From: an uncultured Parabacteroides sp.
GTDB lineage: Bacteria > Bacteroidota > Bacteroidia > Bacteroidales > Tannerellaceae
Reading direction: 5' to 3'
Length of the DNA stretch: 50,367 nucleotides
Assembly: GCA_934725305.1 (NCBI GenBank)
Contig: CAKVBA010000018.1
Span: forward strand, 1 to 50,367
Part shown: positions 26,846 through 35,740 of the stretch, one piece after another
Layout: each line of letters begins with the position of its first letter
Numbering within the stretch: position 1 is the stretch's first letter
Translations under genes and position numbers: made by a program
The notes under the pieces: generated by a model
What the model was told of the DNA's origin: nothing
Seen by the model: the letters and a program-made list of their open reading frames with translations, nothing else
The model's database searches: none

Positions 26846-28126
26846 CTATTTTTCTACTTTATCGAAATAGGTATCCGGTCTATTCGGGTCGAAAATCTCG
26901 TTACAATACATCACTGTCACCAAGTCTTCTGTATCAGAGAGGTTGATGATATTGTGAGTATAACCGGGAAGCATAATGACAGACTGAATCTTGTCGCCAC
27001 TTACTTCGTAGTTCAACACTTCATCCGTTCCTTCCTTGCGGAGCTGAATGAGTCCATGACCGGAAACCACGATGAATTGTTCCCATTTGGTATTATGCCA
27101 ATGCTCACCCTTCGTTATACCGGGCTTGGAGATATTGATACTTACCTGTCCACAGTTCAGCGTATGAACCAACTCGGTAAACGAACCACGGTTGTCAACA
27201 TTCATCTTCAAATCGAAGATAGCTTTTTCCTTAGGCAGATAGCTGAGGAAAGTGCTATAGAGTCGCTTAGCAAACGAGTCGGCTGGGATTTCAGGGATCA
27301 TCAATGTCTTGGGCATCTCGGCAAACTGATGAAGCAACTCTACAATTTCACCAAGGGTAGCCTTATGGGTGATGAGGCAATAGCAGTAGCGTCCCCTTTT
27401 CTCGAACACAGATTTATCAGATTGAACAGATTTTTCACTATCCGTATTATCCGTGCAATCCGTGTTCGTCCCATTCATCGGGATAACATCCAAACCATCA
27501 AACTCGCAATGATGTTCCTCTCCTTTCAATGCATGAATCATCTCCTCCACAAGGTCATCAATGTAGAGCAGTTCTAGTTCTACACTCGGATCATTGACGG
27601 TAATAGGCAGATCATTAGCGATATTGTTGCAGAATGTAGCTACAGCACTGTTGTAATTAGGTCTGCACCATTTACCGTAAAGATTCGGGAAACGATAAAC
27701 CAATACTTTGGCCCCGGTCTCCTTGCCATATTCCAAGAACAAATCTTCGCCAGCCTTTTTACTACGTCCGTACTCGCTATTTCCGAAACGACCTGTCAAG
27801 GACGCCTGTTGCGAACTGGAAAGCATGACCGGGCAAACATTTCCATGCTTCTTTAATGTATCAAGCAAAGTAGAGGCAAAACCAAAGTTGCCTTTCATAA
27901 ACTCGTCATTATCCTTGGGACGGTTGACACCGGCAAGATTAAAGACAAAGTCGCACTCTTTACACCATGCATCAAGCTGCTCTGGCGTAGAGTCAAGATC
28001 GTACTCAAAGACCTCCTCTATCTGCAGGTCGCCATAGCAACGAGCCTTGCCCTCTTTTATGTTATTGAGTTGAGCACAGAGATTTTTACCTACAAAACCT
28101 TTAGCTCCTGTTACTAATATACGCAT
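26846..28126 (-). CDS. capF: CapF/FnlB bifunctional reductase-epimerase with an in-frame repeat insertion
   Basis: This 426-residue protein has an N-terminal SDR domain (VTGAKGFVGKNLCAQL at the start; the NAD-binding loop and a YGRSKKAGE active-site motif near residue 120). A C-terminal cupin follows, with HWHNTKWEQFIVVSGHG and a TPGYTHNI-like loop that binds metal. CapF makes UDP-6-deoxy-talose-type intermediates in UDP-L-FucNAc synthesis. As I recall, family members are about 370 residues. The extra length includes residues about 220-242, encoded by the 66-bp palindromic repeat at 27403-27468, a multiple of three that keeps the frame. The insertion is hydrophilic and lies between the two domains, so the enzyme may stay active. 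Confidence 0.88.
   Translation of the reverse strand: MRILVTGAKGFVGKNLCAQLNNIKEGKARCYGDLQIEEVFEYDLDSTPEQLDAWCKECDFVFNLAGVNRPKDNDEFMKGNFGFASTLLDTLKKHGNVCPVMLSSSQQASLTGRFGNSEYGRSKKAGEDLFLEYGKETGAKVLVYRFPNLYGKWCRPNYNSAVATFCNNIANDLPITVNDPSVELELLYIDDLVEEMIHALKGEEHHCEFDGLDVIPMNGTNTDCTDNTDSEKSVQSDKSVFEKRGRYCYCLITHKATLGEIVELLHQFAEMPKTLMIPEIPADSFAKRLYSTFLSYLPKEKAIFDLKMNVDNRGSFTELVHTLNCGQVSINISKPGITKGEHWHNTKWEQFIVVSGHGLIQLRKEGTDEVLNYEVSGDKIQSVIMLPGYTHNIINLSDTEDLVTVMYCNEIFDPNRPDTYFDKVEK
27403..27468. repeat. 66-bp palindromic repeat inserted in frame in capF
   Basis: It begins CGAACACAGATT and ends AATCCGTGTTCG, inverted ends of the same family as the GxxExxY cassette arms and the capE-capF spacer. The length is 22 codons exactly, encoding a Thr/Asp/Ser/Lys-rich linker (TNTDCTDNTDSEKSVQSDKS and neighbours). 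Confidence 0.8.
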
Positions 28127-28140
28127 ATTACTTAACTTTT

Positions 28141-28204
28141 GAACGCAGATGTCACAGATAACACAAATTTAAAATATCTGTTAGATCTGTTCTATCTGTG
28201 TTCG
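28141..28204. repeat. Gene-free palindromic repeat between capE and capF
   Basis: It begins GAACGCAGATGTCACAGAT and ends TTCTATCTGTGTTCG, with inverted ends of about 10 bp. It fills most of the 84-bp spacer between capE and capF. It could form a hairpin in the mRNA. Same family as 27403-27468. Confidence 0.75.
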
Positions 28205-28210
28205 TTATAA

Positions 28211-29260
28211 TTATTGCACAAAGTTACCCTCGCCACTCAACTCTTTCTTGATATACTCCAATGCACCAATCTTTGCCTTGGTCTCTTCAAGGTTCAGACG
28301 ACAGGTGTTGTTTGAATTAAACTCTTCAATTTCAGCACGCTTAGTATCCCCCTCTTTGAAGAACTTGTCATAGTTTAAACCACGGTTGTCGGCAGGTACA
28401 CGATAGAAGTTGCCCATATCCTCTGCTTTTGCACATTCTTCCTTGGTAAGCAATGTTTCATACATTTTCTCACCATGACGAATACCGATAACCTTAATTT
28501 CTTCCTTCTTACCTCCGAATAATTCACATACGGCCTCTGCCTGAATCTGGATGGTACAAGCCGGTGCTTTCTGTACGAGAATATCACCATTCTGTCCATG
28601 CTCGAATGCAAAGAGAACAAGATCCACGGCCTCTTCAAGAGACATAATAAAACGAGTCATCTTAGGTTCTGTCAACGTAATAGGGTTACCGTTGCGAATC
28701 TGATCAATCCACAAAGGAATGACAGAACCACGTGAACACATCACATTACCATAACGAGTACAGCAAATCTTGGTTTTACCAGAGTAACGACTCTTTGCCA
28801 CAGCAATCTTTTCTTCGATCGCCTTGGTGATACCCATCGCATTGATGGGATAAGCCGCCTTGTCCGTAGAAAGACAGATAACTGCACCAACACCGGCCTC
28901 AATGGCAGCAGTCAGCACATTGTCTGTACCAATAACGTTTGTCTTAACTGCCTCCATCGGAAAGAATTCGCATGAAGGCACCTGCTTCAAAGCAGCCGCA
29001 TGAAAGATATAGTCAACACCCGGCATAGCATTGCGGCATGATTGCAAATCGCGCACGTCACCGATAAAGAACTTGATCTTGTGTGCTACATCGGGATATT
29101 TCACCTGATACTCATGGCGCATATCATCCTGTTTCTTCTCATCACGTGAAAATATACGAATCTCACCGATATCAGTGCGAAGAAAACGATTCAACACTGC
29201 GTTACCGAAGGAACCTGTTCCTCCGGTAATCATAAGGGTTTTTCCTGCAAAAATGCTCAT
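28211..29260 (-). CDS. capE: UDP-GlcNAc 4,6-dehydratase/5-epimerase (CapE/FnlA)
   Basis: This 349-residue SDR has the NAD loop TLMITGGTGSFGNAVLNRFL, HAAALKQVPSCEFFPMEAV, the STDKAAYPINAMGITKAIEE segment with the modified active-site Met-Gly-x-x-Lys triad of this subgroup, and a C-terminal GIRHGEKMYETLLTKEE typical of FnlA/CapE. It converts UDP-GlcNAc to UDP-2-acetamido-2,6-dideoxy-beta-L-arabino-hexos-4-ulose, the first step to UDP-L-FucNAc. Genes for the other two steps (capF, capG) follow on the same strand. Confidence 0.92.
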   Translation of the reverse strand: MSIFAGKTLMITGGTGSFGNAVLNRFLRTDIGEIRIFSRDEKKQDDMRHEYQVKYPDVAHKIKFFIGDVRDLQSCRNAMPGVDYIFHAAALKQVPSCEFFPMEAVKTNVIGTDNVLTAAIEAGVGAVICLSTDKAAYPINAMGITKAIEEKIAVAKSRYSGKTKICCTRYGNVMCSRGSVIPLWIDQIRNGNPITLTEPKMTRFIMSLEEAVDLVLFAFEHGQNGDILVQKAPACTIQIQAEAVCELFGGKKEEIKVIGIRHGEKMYETLLTKEECAKAEDMGNFYRVPADNRGLNYDKFFKEGDTKRAEIEEFNSNNTCRLNLEETKAKIGALEYIKKELSGEGNFVQ

Positions 29261-29299
29261 TGTCTTATGCTTTATTTTTTACTTTTTAATCTCTTCTTA

Positions 29300-31219
29300 T
29301 CACTTATCCAGCACCTCATACTTCGAGTGCTTACTCTTATATTCCGGCACAATCTCCTTCATCTTCTTGACAATAGCCATATCGTCATCATGCAGGGAAA
29401 GTTCATACAGCTCCTCTTCGTTTTGAAGAGCAAGCTCATAGGGATATTCCCGTACGGCTGCCACCTTGATTTTAGGATGGACCGTCGGCTTGGTCTGCTC
29501 GGCATCGTTCAAGACCTCTTCATAAAGTTTCTCGCCGTCACGCAGTCCGGTGTATTTAATCTCGATGTTCTTTGCGCCCGACAGGTCTATCATACGCTGC
29601 GCAAGGTCTGCAATACGTACAGGTTTTCCCATATCAAAGACAAAGATTTCTCCGCCTTTACCCATGGTTCCGGCTTCGAGAACCAGTCGGCAAGCCTCGG
29701 GGATGAGCATAAAGAAGCGGATGATGTCTTTGTGAGTGACAGTGACTGGGCCGCCTTTCTTTATCTGTTCCCTAAAGATAGGGATAACCGAGCCATTGCT
29801 GCCAAGCACATTGCCAAAGCGCGTAGTGACAAACTGGGTAACGCCTTTTATCTCACCATCTACTATTTTCTTATTGAGAGACTGACAATATATTTCGCAG
29901 ATTCGCTTGGAACAACCCATGACATTGGTCGGGTTCACCGCCTTATCTGTCGAAATCATCACGAACTTTTTGGTTCCATACTTGACAGCCAAATCGGCAA
30001 TAACCCGTGTACCATAGATATTATTCTGCACGGCCTCGGCCGGATTGTTCTCCATCATGGGCACATGTTTGTAGGCTGCCGCATGGAAGACATATTCCGG
30101 ACGATATTCTGCAAATATCTCTTCCATCCGTTCGGGCTTACAGATGTTTGTAACAATGGTTTCGACATGAAGCTCACTGCAATTACGCATCATATAAAGT
30201 CGCACATCGTGCATAGGCGTTTCGGCCTGATCCACAAGGATAAGGTCGGATGGCTGGAATTTAGCCACCTGGCGAGCCATCTCCGATCCGATGGAACCGG
30301 CAGCTCCGGTGATAAGGATACGTTTGCCACGAAGCATCTGTCCAATGGCCTCCATATCGACCTCAATCTTATCACGAGGAAGCAGGTCTTCAATTTCCAC
30401 CTCGCGAAGTTGTTGATGGGTCAGTTCGGATTTGCCATCCCACTCGACATCTCGCGACATCATCAAGATCTTAATGTTGGCTGCCAAGAGGGCATTGATG
30501 AGAGAGGTGCGGGTGATAAAGTAGTCCGACTGAAGTGGAGAGACAAGGAGTGCGGAAGCCTGACAACGCTTCATGGTCTCAACAACAGCGTCTTCATCAA
30601 AATAGACCTGTTCGCCCAAAAGCCATGTACCGCTGAGCGAGCGTTCGAAGGAGATGAATCCACGGAGACGGTATCGCTTCGGATTCTCGTTCTGGATACT
30701 TTTGGCAAGAGCAACGCCACCCTGCATACAGCCGTAGATAAACACCTTCTGAAGGCTGCTGTTGCCCCGGTAGATATCGTGCAGACTCTTGATGACAACG
30801 CGCATACTCCACATAAGCATCGTGGCTACGATGAAGAGCATAAGGGCACTGTCAAAGCGTGGCGTGGGTACATATTGGATGAGCCCCAAATAGACCTGCA
30901 GCTGATGCAACACACAGGTGCCTACACCGGAAAGGACCGTACTATAGGCTACACGATGGAGATCGACAAAGCTGGAGTAGCGCAGCACACCATGATAGGT
31001 GTGAAAAACGAAGAACGAGAAAATATAGACGATAAGGCACACACTGAGGCCAAGGGTGACTTGCCAAAAGTGTTGTGCCAGGTTTAAGCCTCCAAACTGA
31101 AGGTAATAGACGAATAGCCCCGACACATAGACGGCCATGCAGTCCATAGCGAGGATGCACCAATAGGGCAAGATTCCTAACGAGAAGAACCAGTTGATTG
31201 TTTTTTCGAATGGATTCAT
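29300..31219 (-). CDS. FlaA1/CapD-type membrane nucleotide-sugar dehydratase/epimerase
   Basis: I prefer ATG 31219, which gives 639 residues and an N-terminus MNPFEKTINWFFSLGILPYW; an in-frame GTG at 31279 adds 20 less plausible residues. Four hydrophobic segments occupy about residues 10-130. A CoA-binding-like domain and a C-terminal SDR domain follow: ILITGAAGSIGSEMARQVAKF, VFHAAAYKHVPMMENNP and STDKAVNPTNVMGCSKRICE. The last has Met where classical SDRs have Tyr, as in 4,6-dehydratases. Homologues such as PglF or WbpM make 4-keto-6-deoxy sugars. It follows the phosphatase gene by 228 bp containing a G10 tract. A long open frame on the opposite strand is a shadow. Confidence 0.88.
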   Translation of the reverse strand: MNPFEKTINWFFSLGILPYWCILAMDCMAVYVSGLFVYYLQFGGLNLAQHFWQVTLGLSVCLIVYIFSFFVFHTYHGVLRYSSFVDLHRVAYSTVLSGVGTCVLHQLQVYLGLIQYVPTPRFDSALMLFIVATMLMWSMRVVIKSLHDIYRGNSSLQKVFIYGCMQGGVALAKSIQNENPKRYRLRGFISFERSLSGTWLLGEQVYFDEDAVVETMKRCQASALLVSPLQSDYFITRTSLINALLAANIKILMMSRDVEWDGKSELTHQQLREVEIEDLLPRDKIEVDMEAIGQMLRGKRILITGAAGSIGSEMARQVAKFQPSDLILVDQAETPMHDVRLYMMRNCSELHVETIVTNICKPERMEEIFAEYRPEYVFHAAAYKHVPMMENNPAEAVQNNIYGTRVIADLAVKYGTKKFVMISTDKAVNPTNVMGCSKRICEIYCQSLNKKIVDGEIKGVTQFVTTRFGNVLGSNGSVIPIFREQIKKGGPVTVTHKDIIRFFMLIPEACRLVLEAGTMGKGGEIFVFDMGKPVRIADLAQRMIDLSGAKNIEIKYTGLRDGEKLYEEVLNDAEQTKPTVHPKIKVAAVREYPYELALQNEEELYELSLHDDDMAIVKKMKEIVPEYKSKHSKYEVLDK

Positions 31220-31290
31220 TTTATCTAAATAATGCTTTTTTATACAATCTGCAGTGTAACGAACATCATCACCTGTCACTTAAGCCTTGC

Positions 31291-31380
31291 CTATCTATCC
31301 GATGGGCGGTTTCTTTCTTCTGAAGGTTCAGACGGACGTAGAGATTTTACTTCTTGCTGCCCCTTACGCACATAAATCAT
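31291..31380 (-). pseudogene. Possible short coding remnant before flaA1
   Basis: A frame here reads MIYVRKGQQEVKSLRPSEPS and continues nine residues to TAG at 31291. It could be extended upstream to the G10/C10 tract at 31403, where a one-base change would link it to further codons, but no convincing start is visible. The charged tail looks like the end of a protein. It may be the remnant of a gene lost between cpsB and flaA1, or chance. Confidence 0.25.
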
Positions 31381-31402
31381 GATGATGCTATGCAGGATCG
31401 TA

Positions 31403-31412
31403 GGGGGGGGGG
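31403..31412. repeat. G10 homopolymer between cpsB and flaA1
   Basis: Ten G on the plus strand followed by seven A. It lies in a 228-bp intergenic stretch, 35 bp after the phosphatase stop. It could change spacing or folding of the transcript, or mark a decayed ORF. Confidence 0.8.
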
Positions 31413-31447
31413 AAAAAAAGAAGGGTTAGAATTCAATATTCCTCATT

Positions 31448-32149
31448 TCACTTTTCCCTCAGACTCGTGGCCACACTTTTCCGAATCGGAGCCTGCTGCC
31501 ACATTTGATAGGAAGTAGCGGAATGAGTATCGCAACCGATATGGGCATACATACCGGCCTTTAACAGGGCTTCTGCCTTTTTCTGAACATGCTTTCCATA
31601 CACTCCGGCTAACGAGGGTACATTTAATTGAAAGGAGATCTGCTCTTCCTTCAAATTCTGATAATCCCTCATCTGCATATATTCGTACCGCTCCGGGTGG
31701 GCCAACAAAGGATGATAGCCTCGCTTCCGGATCTGCTGCAGTGTAGATAACAAGTCCATCGGCGGATTGAAATAGGAGGTTTCCACCAAGAGATAGCGCT
31801 TTTCCTCTTCCAACGGCAACAGGTCGTCTTGCTCCAACCGCTCCGCAAAAAGGTTGTCAAGCATATATTCAGCAGCCAATCGCAGCTCCACCGTTCCACG
31901 ATAGCGCTGCTTCAGGGCCTGAAACTGCTGCTGCAAAGAATGGGTTTCATTGGGTATGTCTTCCATGATATGGGGCGTCAGCCAAACTCGTCGCACGCCA
32001 AGCTGCTCCATCTGTTGCAGAATCCGCAGCGATTCGTCCGGGGATTGTACACCATCATCTACTCCGGGGAGCAGATGACTGTGACAATCAATCATTCCGT
32101 TGAAAACACCACTTTGAGAAAGGGTCGTTGTTCTATGAAACAGCCACAT
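31448..32149 (-). CDS. cpsB: CpsB/YwqE-type PHP-domain tyrosine-protein phosphatase
   Basis: This 233-residue PHP-fold phosphatase has metal-binding signatures DCHSHLLPGVDDG near the N-terminus, LTPHIMED, AAEYMLDN, LLAHPERYEYM and GCDTHSATS. Enzymes of this type dephosphorylate the tyrosine tail of Wzc-like kinases, controlling chain length. It starts 2 bp after the wzc stop, so the kinase and phosphatase are translated together. No signal peptide is seen, consistent with a cytoplasmic enzyme. Confidence 0.9.
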   Translation of the reverse strand: MWLFHRTTTLSQSGVFNGMIDCHSHLLPGVDDGVQSPDESLRILQQMEQLGVRRVWLTPHIMEDIPNETHSLQQQFQALKQRYRGTVELRLAAEYMLDNLFAERLEQDDLLPLEEEKRYLLVETSYFNPPMDLLSTLQQIRKRGYHPLLAHPERYEYMQMRDYQNLKEEQISFQLNVPSLAGVYGKHVQKKAEALLKAGMYAHIGCDTHSATSYQMWQQAPIRKSVATSLREK

Positions 32150-32151
32150 GA

Positions 32152-34572
32152 TTACTTACTACTGTTTCCGTAATGATAACCGGAGCCATAGCCATAATGA
32201 TAGCCATAGCGATAACCATACCGATAGCCATAGCGACCGCTACCGCCCTCTGTTGCATTCAGAATAACGGACATGTTCTTGTATTTCTTCTCCTGATAGA
32301 GATGTTCCAGTTCAGGAAGCATACTGCGTTCCAACAGACCGGCACGCACCACAAAGATGGTACGGTTGGCCAACTTCTCGATGATTTGGGTATCGGCCAC
32401 CAACTCAACCGGCGGACAGTCGATCAACACAAAATCATATTGCTGCTTCAACGTAGAGATCAGATCCTGCAAGCGTTCGTCAAACAACAGTTCCGTTGGA
32501 TTGGGAGGAATCTTACCGACCGGAATAATATCCAAAGAGGGGTATTTTTCGTGAGTCACAATGATGTCGGATAAATCATTCACCTGTCTTCCTAAATAAC
32601 CACTCAGACCAATCTTGGGCGAATGAATATAGGAAGAGGTAGAAGCACGACGAAGGTCACCATCGATAACTAACACCTTCTTCTTTTTAACAGCCAAGCT
32701 CACGGCTAAGTTGGCTGTCAAGAACGATTTACCGCTACCGGGGTTGAACGACGTGATGACAATCACATTGGAAGAGCGGTCTTTGCCCACCATAAATTCC
32801 AAATTGGTTCGTAACACACGGAACGCCTCATTAATCAGGTCGCGACTACCCTCCTGTACCACAATGGTATGCTCCTCTTGCGGCTTCTTGCCAAACGGTT
32901 TCTTCTTTCTCTTCTTGTAGAGGTAGAACAGAGGGATTTCTCCGATAAAAGGAATCGTCAGGTTTTCCAAATCTTTTCTTCCACGAATAGTGGTATTCAT
33001 GTTTTCACGCAAGTAGATAATACCGACAGGAATCAGCAAGCCCAAGGCAAAGGCTAACAACAGAATTTTGTTCCGGATAGGCGCAACAGGAATCATGCTT
33101 CCGCCCGGTTTTGAAATAATTCGGGTGTTATAGGCGGTAAAGGCCTGAGACAATTCATTCTCTTCGCGCTTCTGCAAAAGATAGAGATAAAGAGACTCCT
33201 TCACCTTCTGCTGACGTTCCACACTGAGCAGATATTTAGACTGCTTCGGATTGGAGGCAATCTGAGAAGTGGCCTGACCGCCAATGGTTTCCAAACTTTT
33301 GATCTGACCACGCAAAGCCACCATCTGATTGTCGATAGAGATAATCAAAGCCCGGCGCAAATCATCCAACGACTTGTCCATCTCTCTGACCAATGGGTTC
33401 TTCGGGCTACTATGTGCCACCAGACTGTTGCGCTCCAACAGCTTGTTGTTGTATTCGTTCAGCTGCGTAGCCAAACTGGAACTTTCGATACCGGAATTGG
33501 CCGGCAAAAGCTGGTACTGGTTGTTTTTATTGGTCAGATAGCCTTTGATATACCGAGCCATATACATCTGGTTTTTCAACTCACGGATAGCCGATTGCGC
33601 TTCGTTGGCCTGTGCCATATACATGCTGGCAGCCGCCTGCACGTCAGGTAACAGATTCTCACTCTTAAAAGAGGAGATATCATCATCCACATTGCCCAAT
33701 TCGCCCTCGATCACACCCAGACGTTCGTTGATGAACATAGAGGTGCTGACGGCAATCTGATTTTTATCTTTCACCCAATTCTCGTTATAGACGGAAATAA
33801 GGGTATTGAGCACATCCTCGGCACGCTGAATGGATACATCCTGAAAAGCAAGCGTGATGATGTTAGACTTTTTATCATCCTGAGAGATAGTCAAACGAGC
33901 CGAACAATTCGCTGAGGCGGCAGAGATAGACTGCCGGGTTACATAAATCAGCTCTTCGCGCGGAGTTGTGTAAACGGCCGAAGGAACAACCAAGAGTGTG
34001 CCTACCGGCGTTAGAATGCTGTCATTAAACGTTCCGGGGATGGAGTTGTCATCACCCACCTCTTCGCCATTTCGCATAAAAGAGGAGAGTTCGAATGCGC
34101 CATCCTTTTTCAAATAAAGTTCAAAAGAGGCTGATTCATTCTCCGGGAAATTCACCATCTTCACAGAGACGGGCAGTTCATTGCCATACATCACCTTTTT
34201 ATGAAAAGTACCCTCCTTCAGGTAATTCATCTCCAAGTGTAATCGCGACACCACCTCACGCATAACGTCGGGAGAGCTCAAGGTTCCCATCTCATTATTG
34301 ACATTGGTACTCGTCGTGAACAATCCCATATCTGAAAAATCGTCCATTCCAGAGATGGTTTTTCCTTTGGCATCTTCTTTGATCAAGATAGCAGCCGTCC
34401 GCAGAAAGACCGGAGGCGTTATCAAAAGATAGAATGTTGCAAGTCCTAAGCAGAGTATCAACGAGATAACAAACCAACGCCATTTATTCAGGCAGAGGTA
34501 AAACAGATCTTGCATCGTAATGGTATCTTGTGCATCCTCCTGCACGATAGATTTAGTATGTTCTGTAGCCAT
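32152..34572 (-). CDS. wzc: Wzc-like tyrosine autokinase / polysaccharide co-polymerase
   Basis: This 806-residue protein has an N-terminal Wzz domain with a first TM near residues 35-52 and a second before the kinase near residues 505-525. The kinase has Walker A ITSFNPGSGKSF (about 606-617), Walker A' VLVIDGDLRRAS and Walker B YDFVLIDCPP. The extreme C-terminus is a tyrosine-rich tail made of repeated G-Y-R-Y and G-Y-H-Y units (about ten Tyr in 25 residues), the autophosphorylation cluster. Such autokinases work with an outer-membrane Wza protein to set chain length and export capsule. The genes on both sides fit (wza upstream, CpsB-type phosphatase downstream). Confidence 0.93.
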   Translation of the reverse strand: MATEHTKSIVQEDAQDTITMQDLFYLCLNKWRWFVISLILCLGLATFYLLITPPVFLRTAAILIKEDAKGKTISGMDDFSDMGLFTTSTNVNNEMGTLSSPDVMREVVSRLHLEMNYLKEGTFHKKVMYGNELPVSVKMVNFPENESASFELYLKKDGAFELSSFMRNGEEVGDDNSIPGTFNDSILTPVGTLLVVPSAVYTTPREELIYVTRQSISAASANCSARLTISQDDKKSNIITLAFQDVSIQRAEDVLNTLISVYNENWVKDKNQIAVSTSMFINERLGVIEGELGNVDDDISSFKSENLLPDVQAAASMYMAQANEAQSAIRELKNQMYMARYIKGYLTNKNNQYQLLPANSGIESSSLATQLNEYNNKLLERNSLVAHSSPKNPLVREMDKSLDDLRRALIISIDNQMVALRGQIKSLETIGGQATSQIASNPKQSKYLLSVERQQKVKESLYLYLLQKREENELSQAFTAYNTRIISKPGGSMIPVAPIRNKILLLAFALGLLIPVGIIYLRENMNTTIRGRKDLENLTIPFIGEIPLFYLYKKRKKKPFGKKPQEEHTIVVQEGSRDLINEAFRVLRTNLEFMVGKDRSSNVIVITSFNPGSGKSFLTANLAVSLAVKKKKVLVIDGDLRRASTSSYIHSPKIGLSGYLGRQVNDLSDIIVTHEKYPSLDIIPVGKIPPNPTELLFDERLQDLISTLKQQYDFVLIDCPPVELVADTQIIEKLANRTIFVVRAGLLERSMLPELEHLYQEKKYKNMSVILNATEGGSGRYGYRYGYRYGYHYGYGSGYHYGNSSK

Positions 34573-34581
34573 TTCTCGTCA

Positions 34582-35382
34582 TTATTTAAAAATCAATACA
34601 GCAATAGTCGTCAACAAAGAGGTCAATGAAATCCAGAAAGAGGTGCTTCGCACATTGTTTCCATTGACAGTGGCCTGACGAGCCCTGGTGTCATTCGGTT
34701 CGACATACACCACATCGTTCTGCTGCAGATAATACACCGGAGAGGAATAAAGATATTCAGCCGAACAAAGGTTGACGCCATACACTCGTTGCCGGCCGTC
34801 TTCCCGGCGCAACACCAACACCTTCTCTCGTTTTCCAAAAATGGTGAGGTCGCCGGCCAAGCTCAAGGCATCCAATATCGTAATGTTGTCTTTATCTATA
34901 TTGTATCGTCCCGGACGATTCACTTCGCCCATAACAGCAATACCTAAATTCATATACTCTACTGTTACTACAGGGTCTTTAATCAAATCGTGGGACTGCA
35001 GCTCACTCTTAATGCGCGCGCCCACCTCTTCACGAGTCAGACCGGCAATGTGAAGTTCGCCCAACACAGGGAAATCAATGTTTCCTTTGGCATCTACGGT
35101 ATAACCGGAAACGCCACGGCTAGAAGAAGAATTACTACCTTCCAAACCAACCTGCTGAGACACGATAGGCAAATTAAACAGATTCATCAAACGGGGATCT
35201 TGGCTGCTGACCAAAATAAACAGCTTGTCTTTGGGCTGTATCCTGATCTCGATCGGTGCAGCTAATGTTAATTCACTTTCGCCTGGACGTAAATCTTGAA
35301 AATAAGAGATTTTCTTTGACGTAGAGCAGGATCCTAATAACAGAATGGATACTGCCAAGAGTAGATTTTTGCAAAAATTCAT
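34582..35382 (-). CDS. wza: Wza-like outer-membrane polysaccharide export lipoprotein
   Basis: I choose ATG 35382, giving 266 residues with a lipoprotein signal (NFCKNLLLAVSILLLGSC, lipobox LGSC). The longer frame to 35436 begins in repeat DNA and would hide the signal. After the signal come a polysaccharide-export (PES/BON-like) domain with IRIQPKDKLFILVSSQDP, two SLBB-type segments (GYTVDAKGNIDFPVLGELHI and MGEVNRPGRYNIDKDNITIL) and a C-terminal hydrophobic stretch (about 248-264). It forms the outer-membrane export channel in partnership with Wzc. It starts about 750 bp downstream of upxY, the gap being filled by two large repeats. Confidence 0.92.
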   Translation of the reverse strand: MNFCKNLLLAVSILLLGSCSTSKKISYFQDLRPGESELTLAAPIEIRIQPKDKLFILVSSQDPRLMNLFNLPIVSQQVGLEGSNSSSSRGVSGYTVDAKGNIDFPVLGELHIAGLTREEVGARIKSELQSHDLIKDPVVTVEYMNLGIAVMGEVNRPGRYNIDKDNITILDALSLAGDLTIFGKREKVLVLRREDGRQRVYGVNLCSAEYLYSSPVYYLQQNDVVYVEPNDTRARQATVNGNNVRSTSFWISLTSLLTTIAVLIFK

Positions 35383-35412
35383 ATGATATAAAACTATAGT
35401 TTCTTTTTTTAT

Positions 35413-35740
35413 CACCCAGGGCGTTGCCCTGGGCATGACGTGATTATGAGCTATTCGCCCTGTAAGGGAAGCTTTATTTTCTCGTTGTTTTTTATAGTTG
35501 CCCCTGTAGGGCGTAACTGCCTAAACTCCTTTTACCCAGGGCGTTGCCCTGGGCTATGGAAACCATTGGGCTTTCAGCCCGTTGTTGACATAAACAATTA
35601 TCCCAAATCATTGGGCGGAATGCTCGCGTTGCAACATTGTTGGTTTCTCAACCTTGCTTCATTGTTCCTCCTTGTTGTTGTTATTAGCTATGTGCTTCGA
35701 AGGGGCAACCTCTCAACAGCCCAGGGCAACAACCTGGGTA
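35413..35740 (+). repeat. ~300-bp palindrome-rich dispersed repeat, copy 1
   Basis: Starts and ends in palindromes of the type CCCAGGGCGTTGCCCTGGG. It also contains TTGCCCCTGTAGGGCGTAA and TTGGGCTTTCAGCCCG. It is a direct repeat of 35741-36042 and 37388-37720. It carries an open frame of about 100 codons that is shared by all copies and is probably not a gene. Its position splits upxY from wza. Confidence 0.85.

Noticed and set aside
26735..27577. A 280-codon plus-strand frame opposite capF and GxxExxY
   Set aside because: It is antisense to two recognised genes and crosses their boundary, with no recognisable protein features.
29267..31087. A 606-codon open frame on the plus strand
   Set aside because: It is antisense to the well-supported FlaA1/CapD gene, has no domain, and follows from that gene's codon use.
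35383..35436. Longer N-terminus for Wza
   Set aside because: The added codons are repeat DNA and would place the lipoprotein signal internally.
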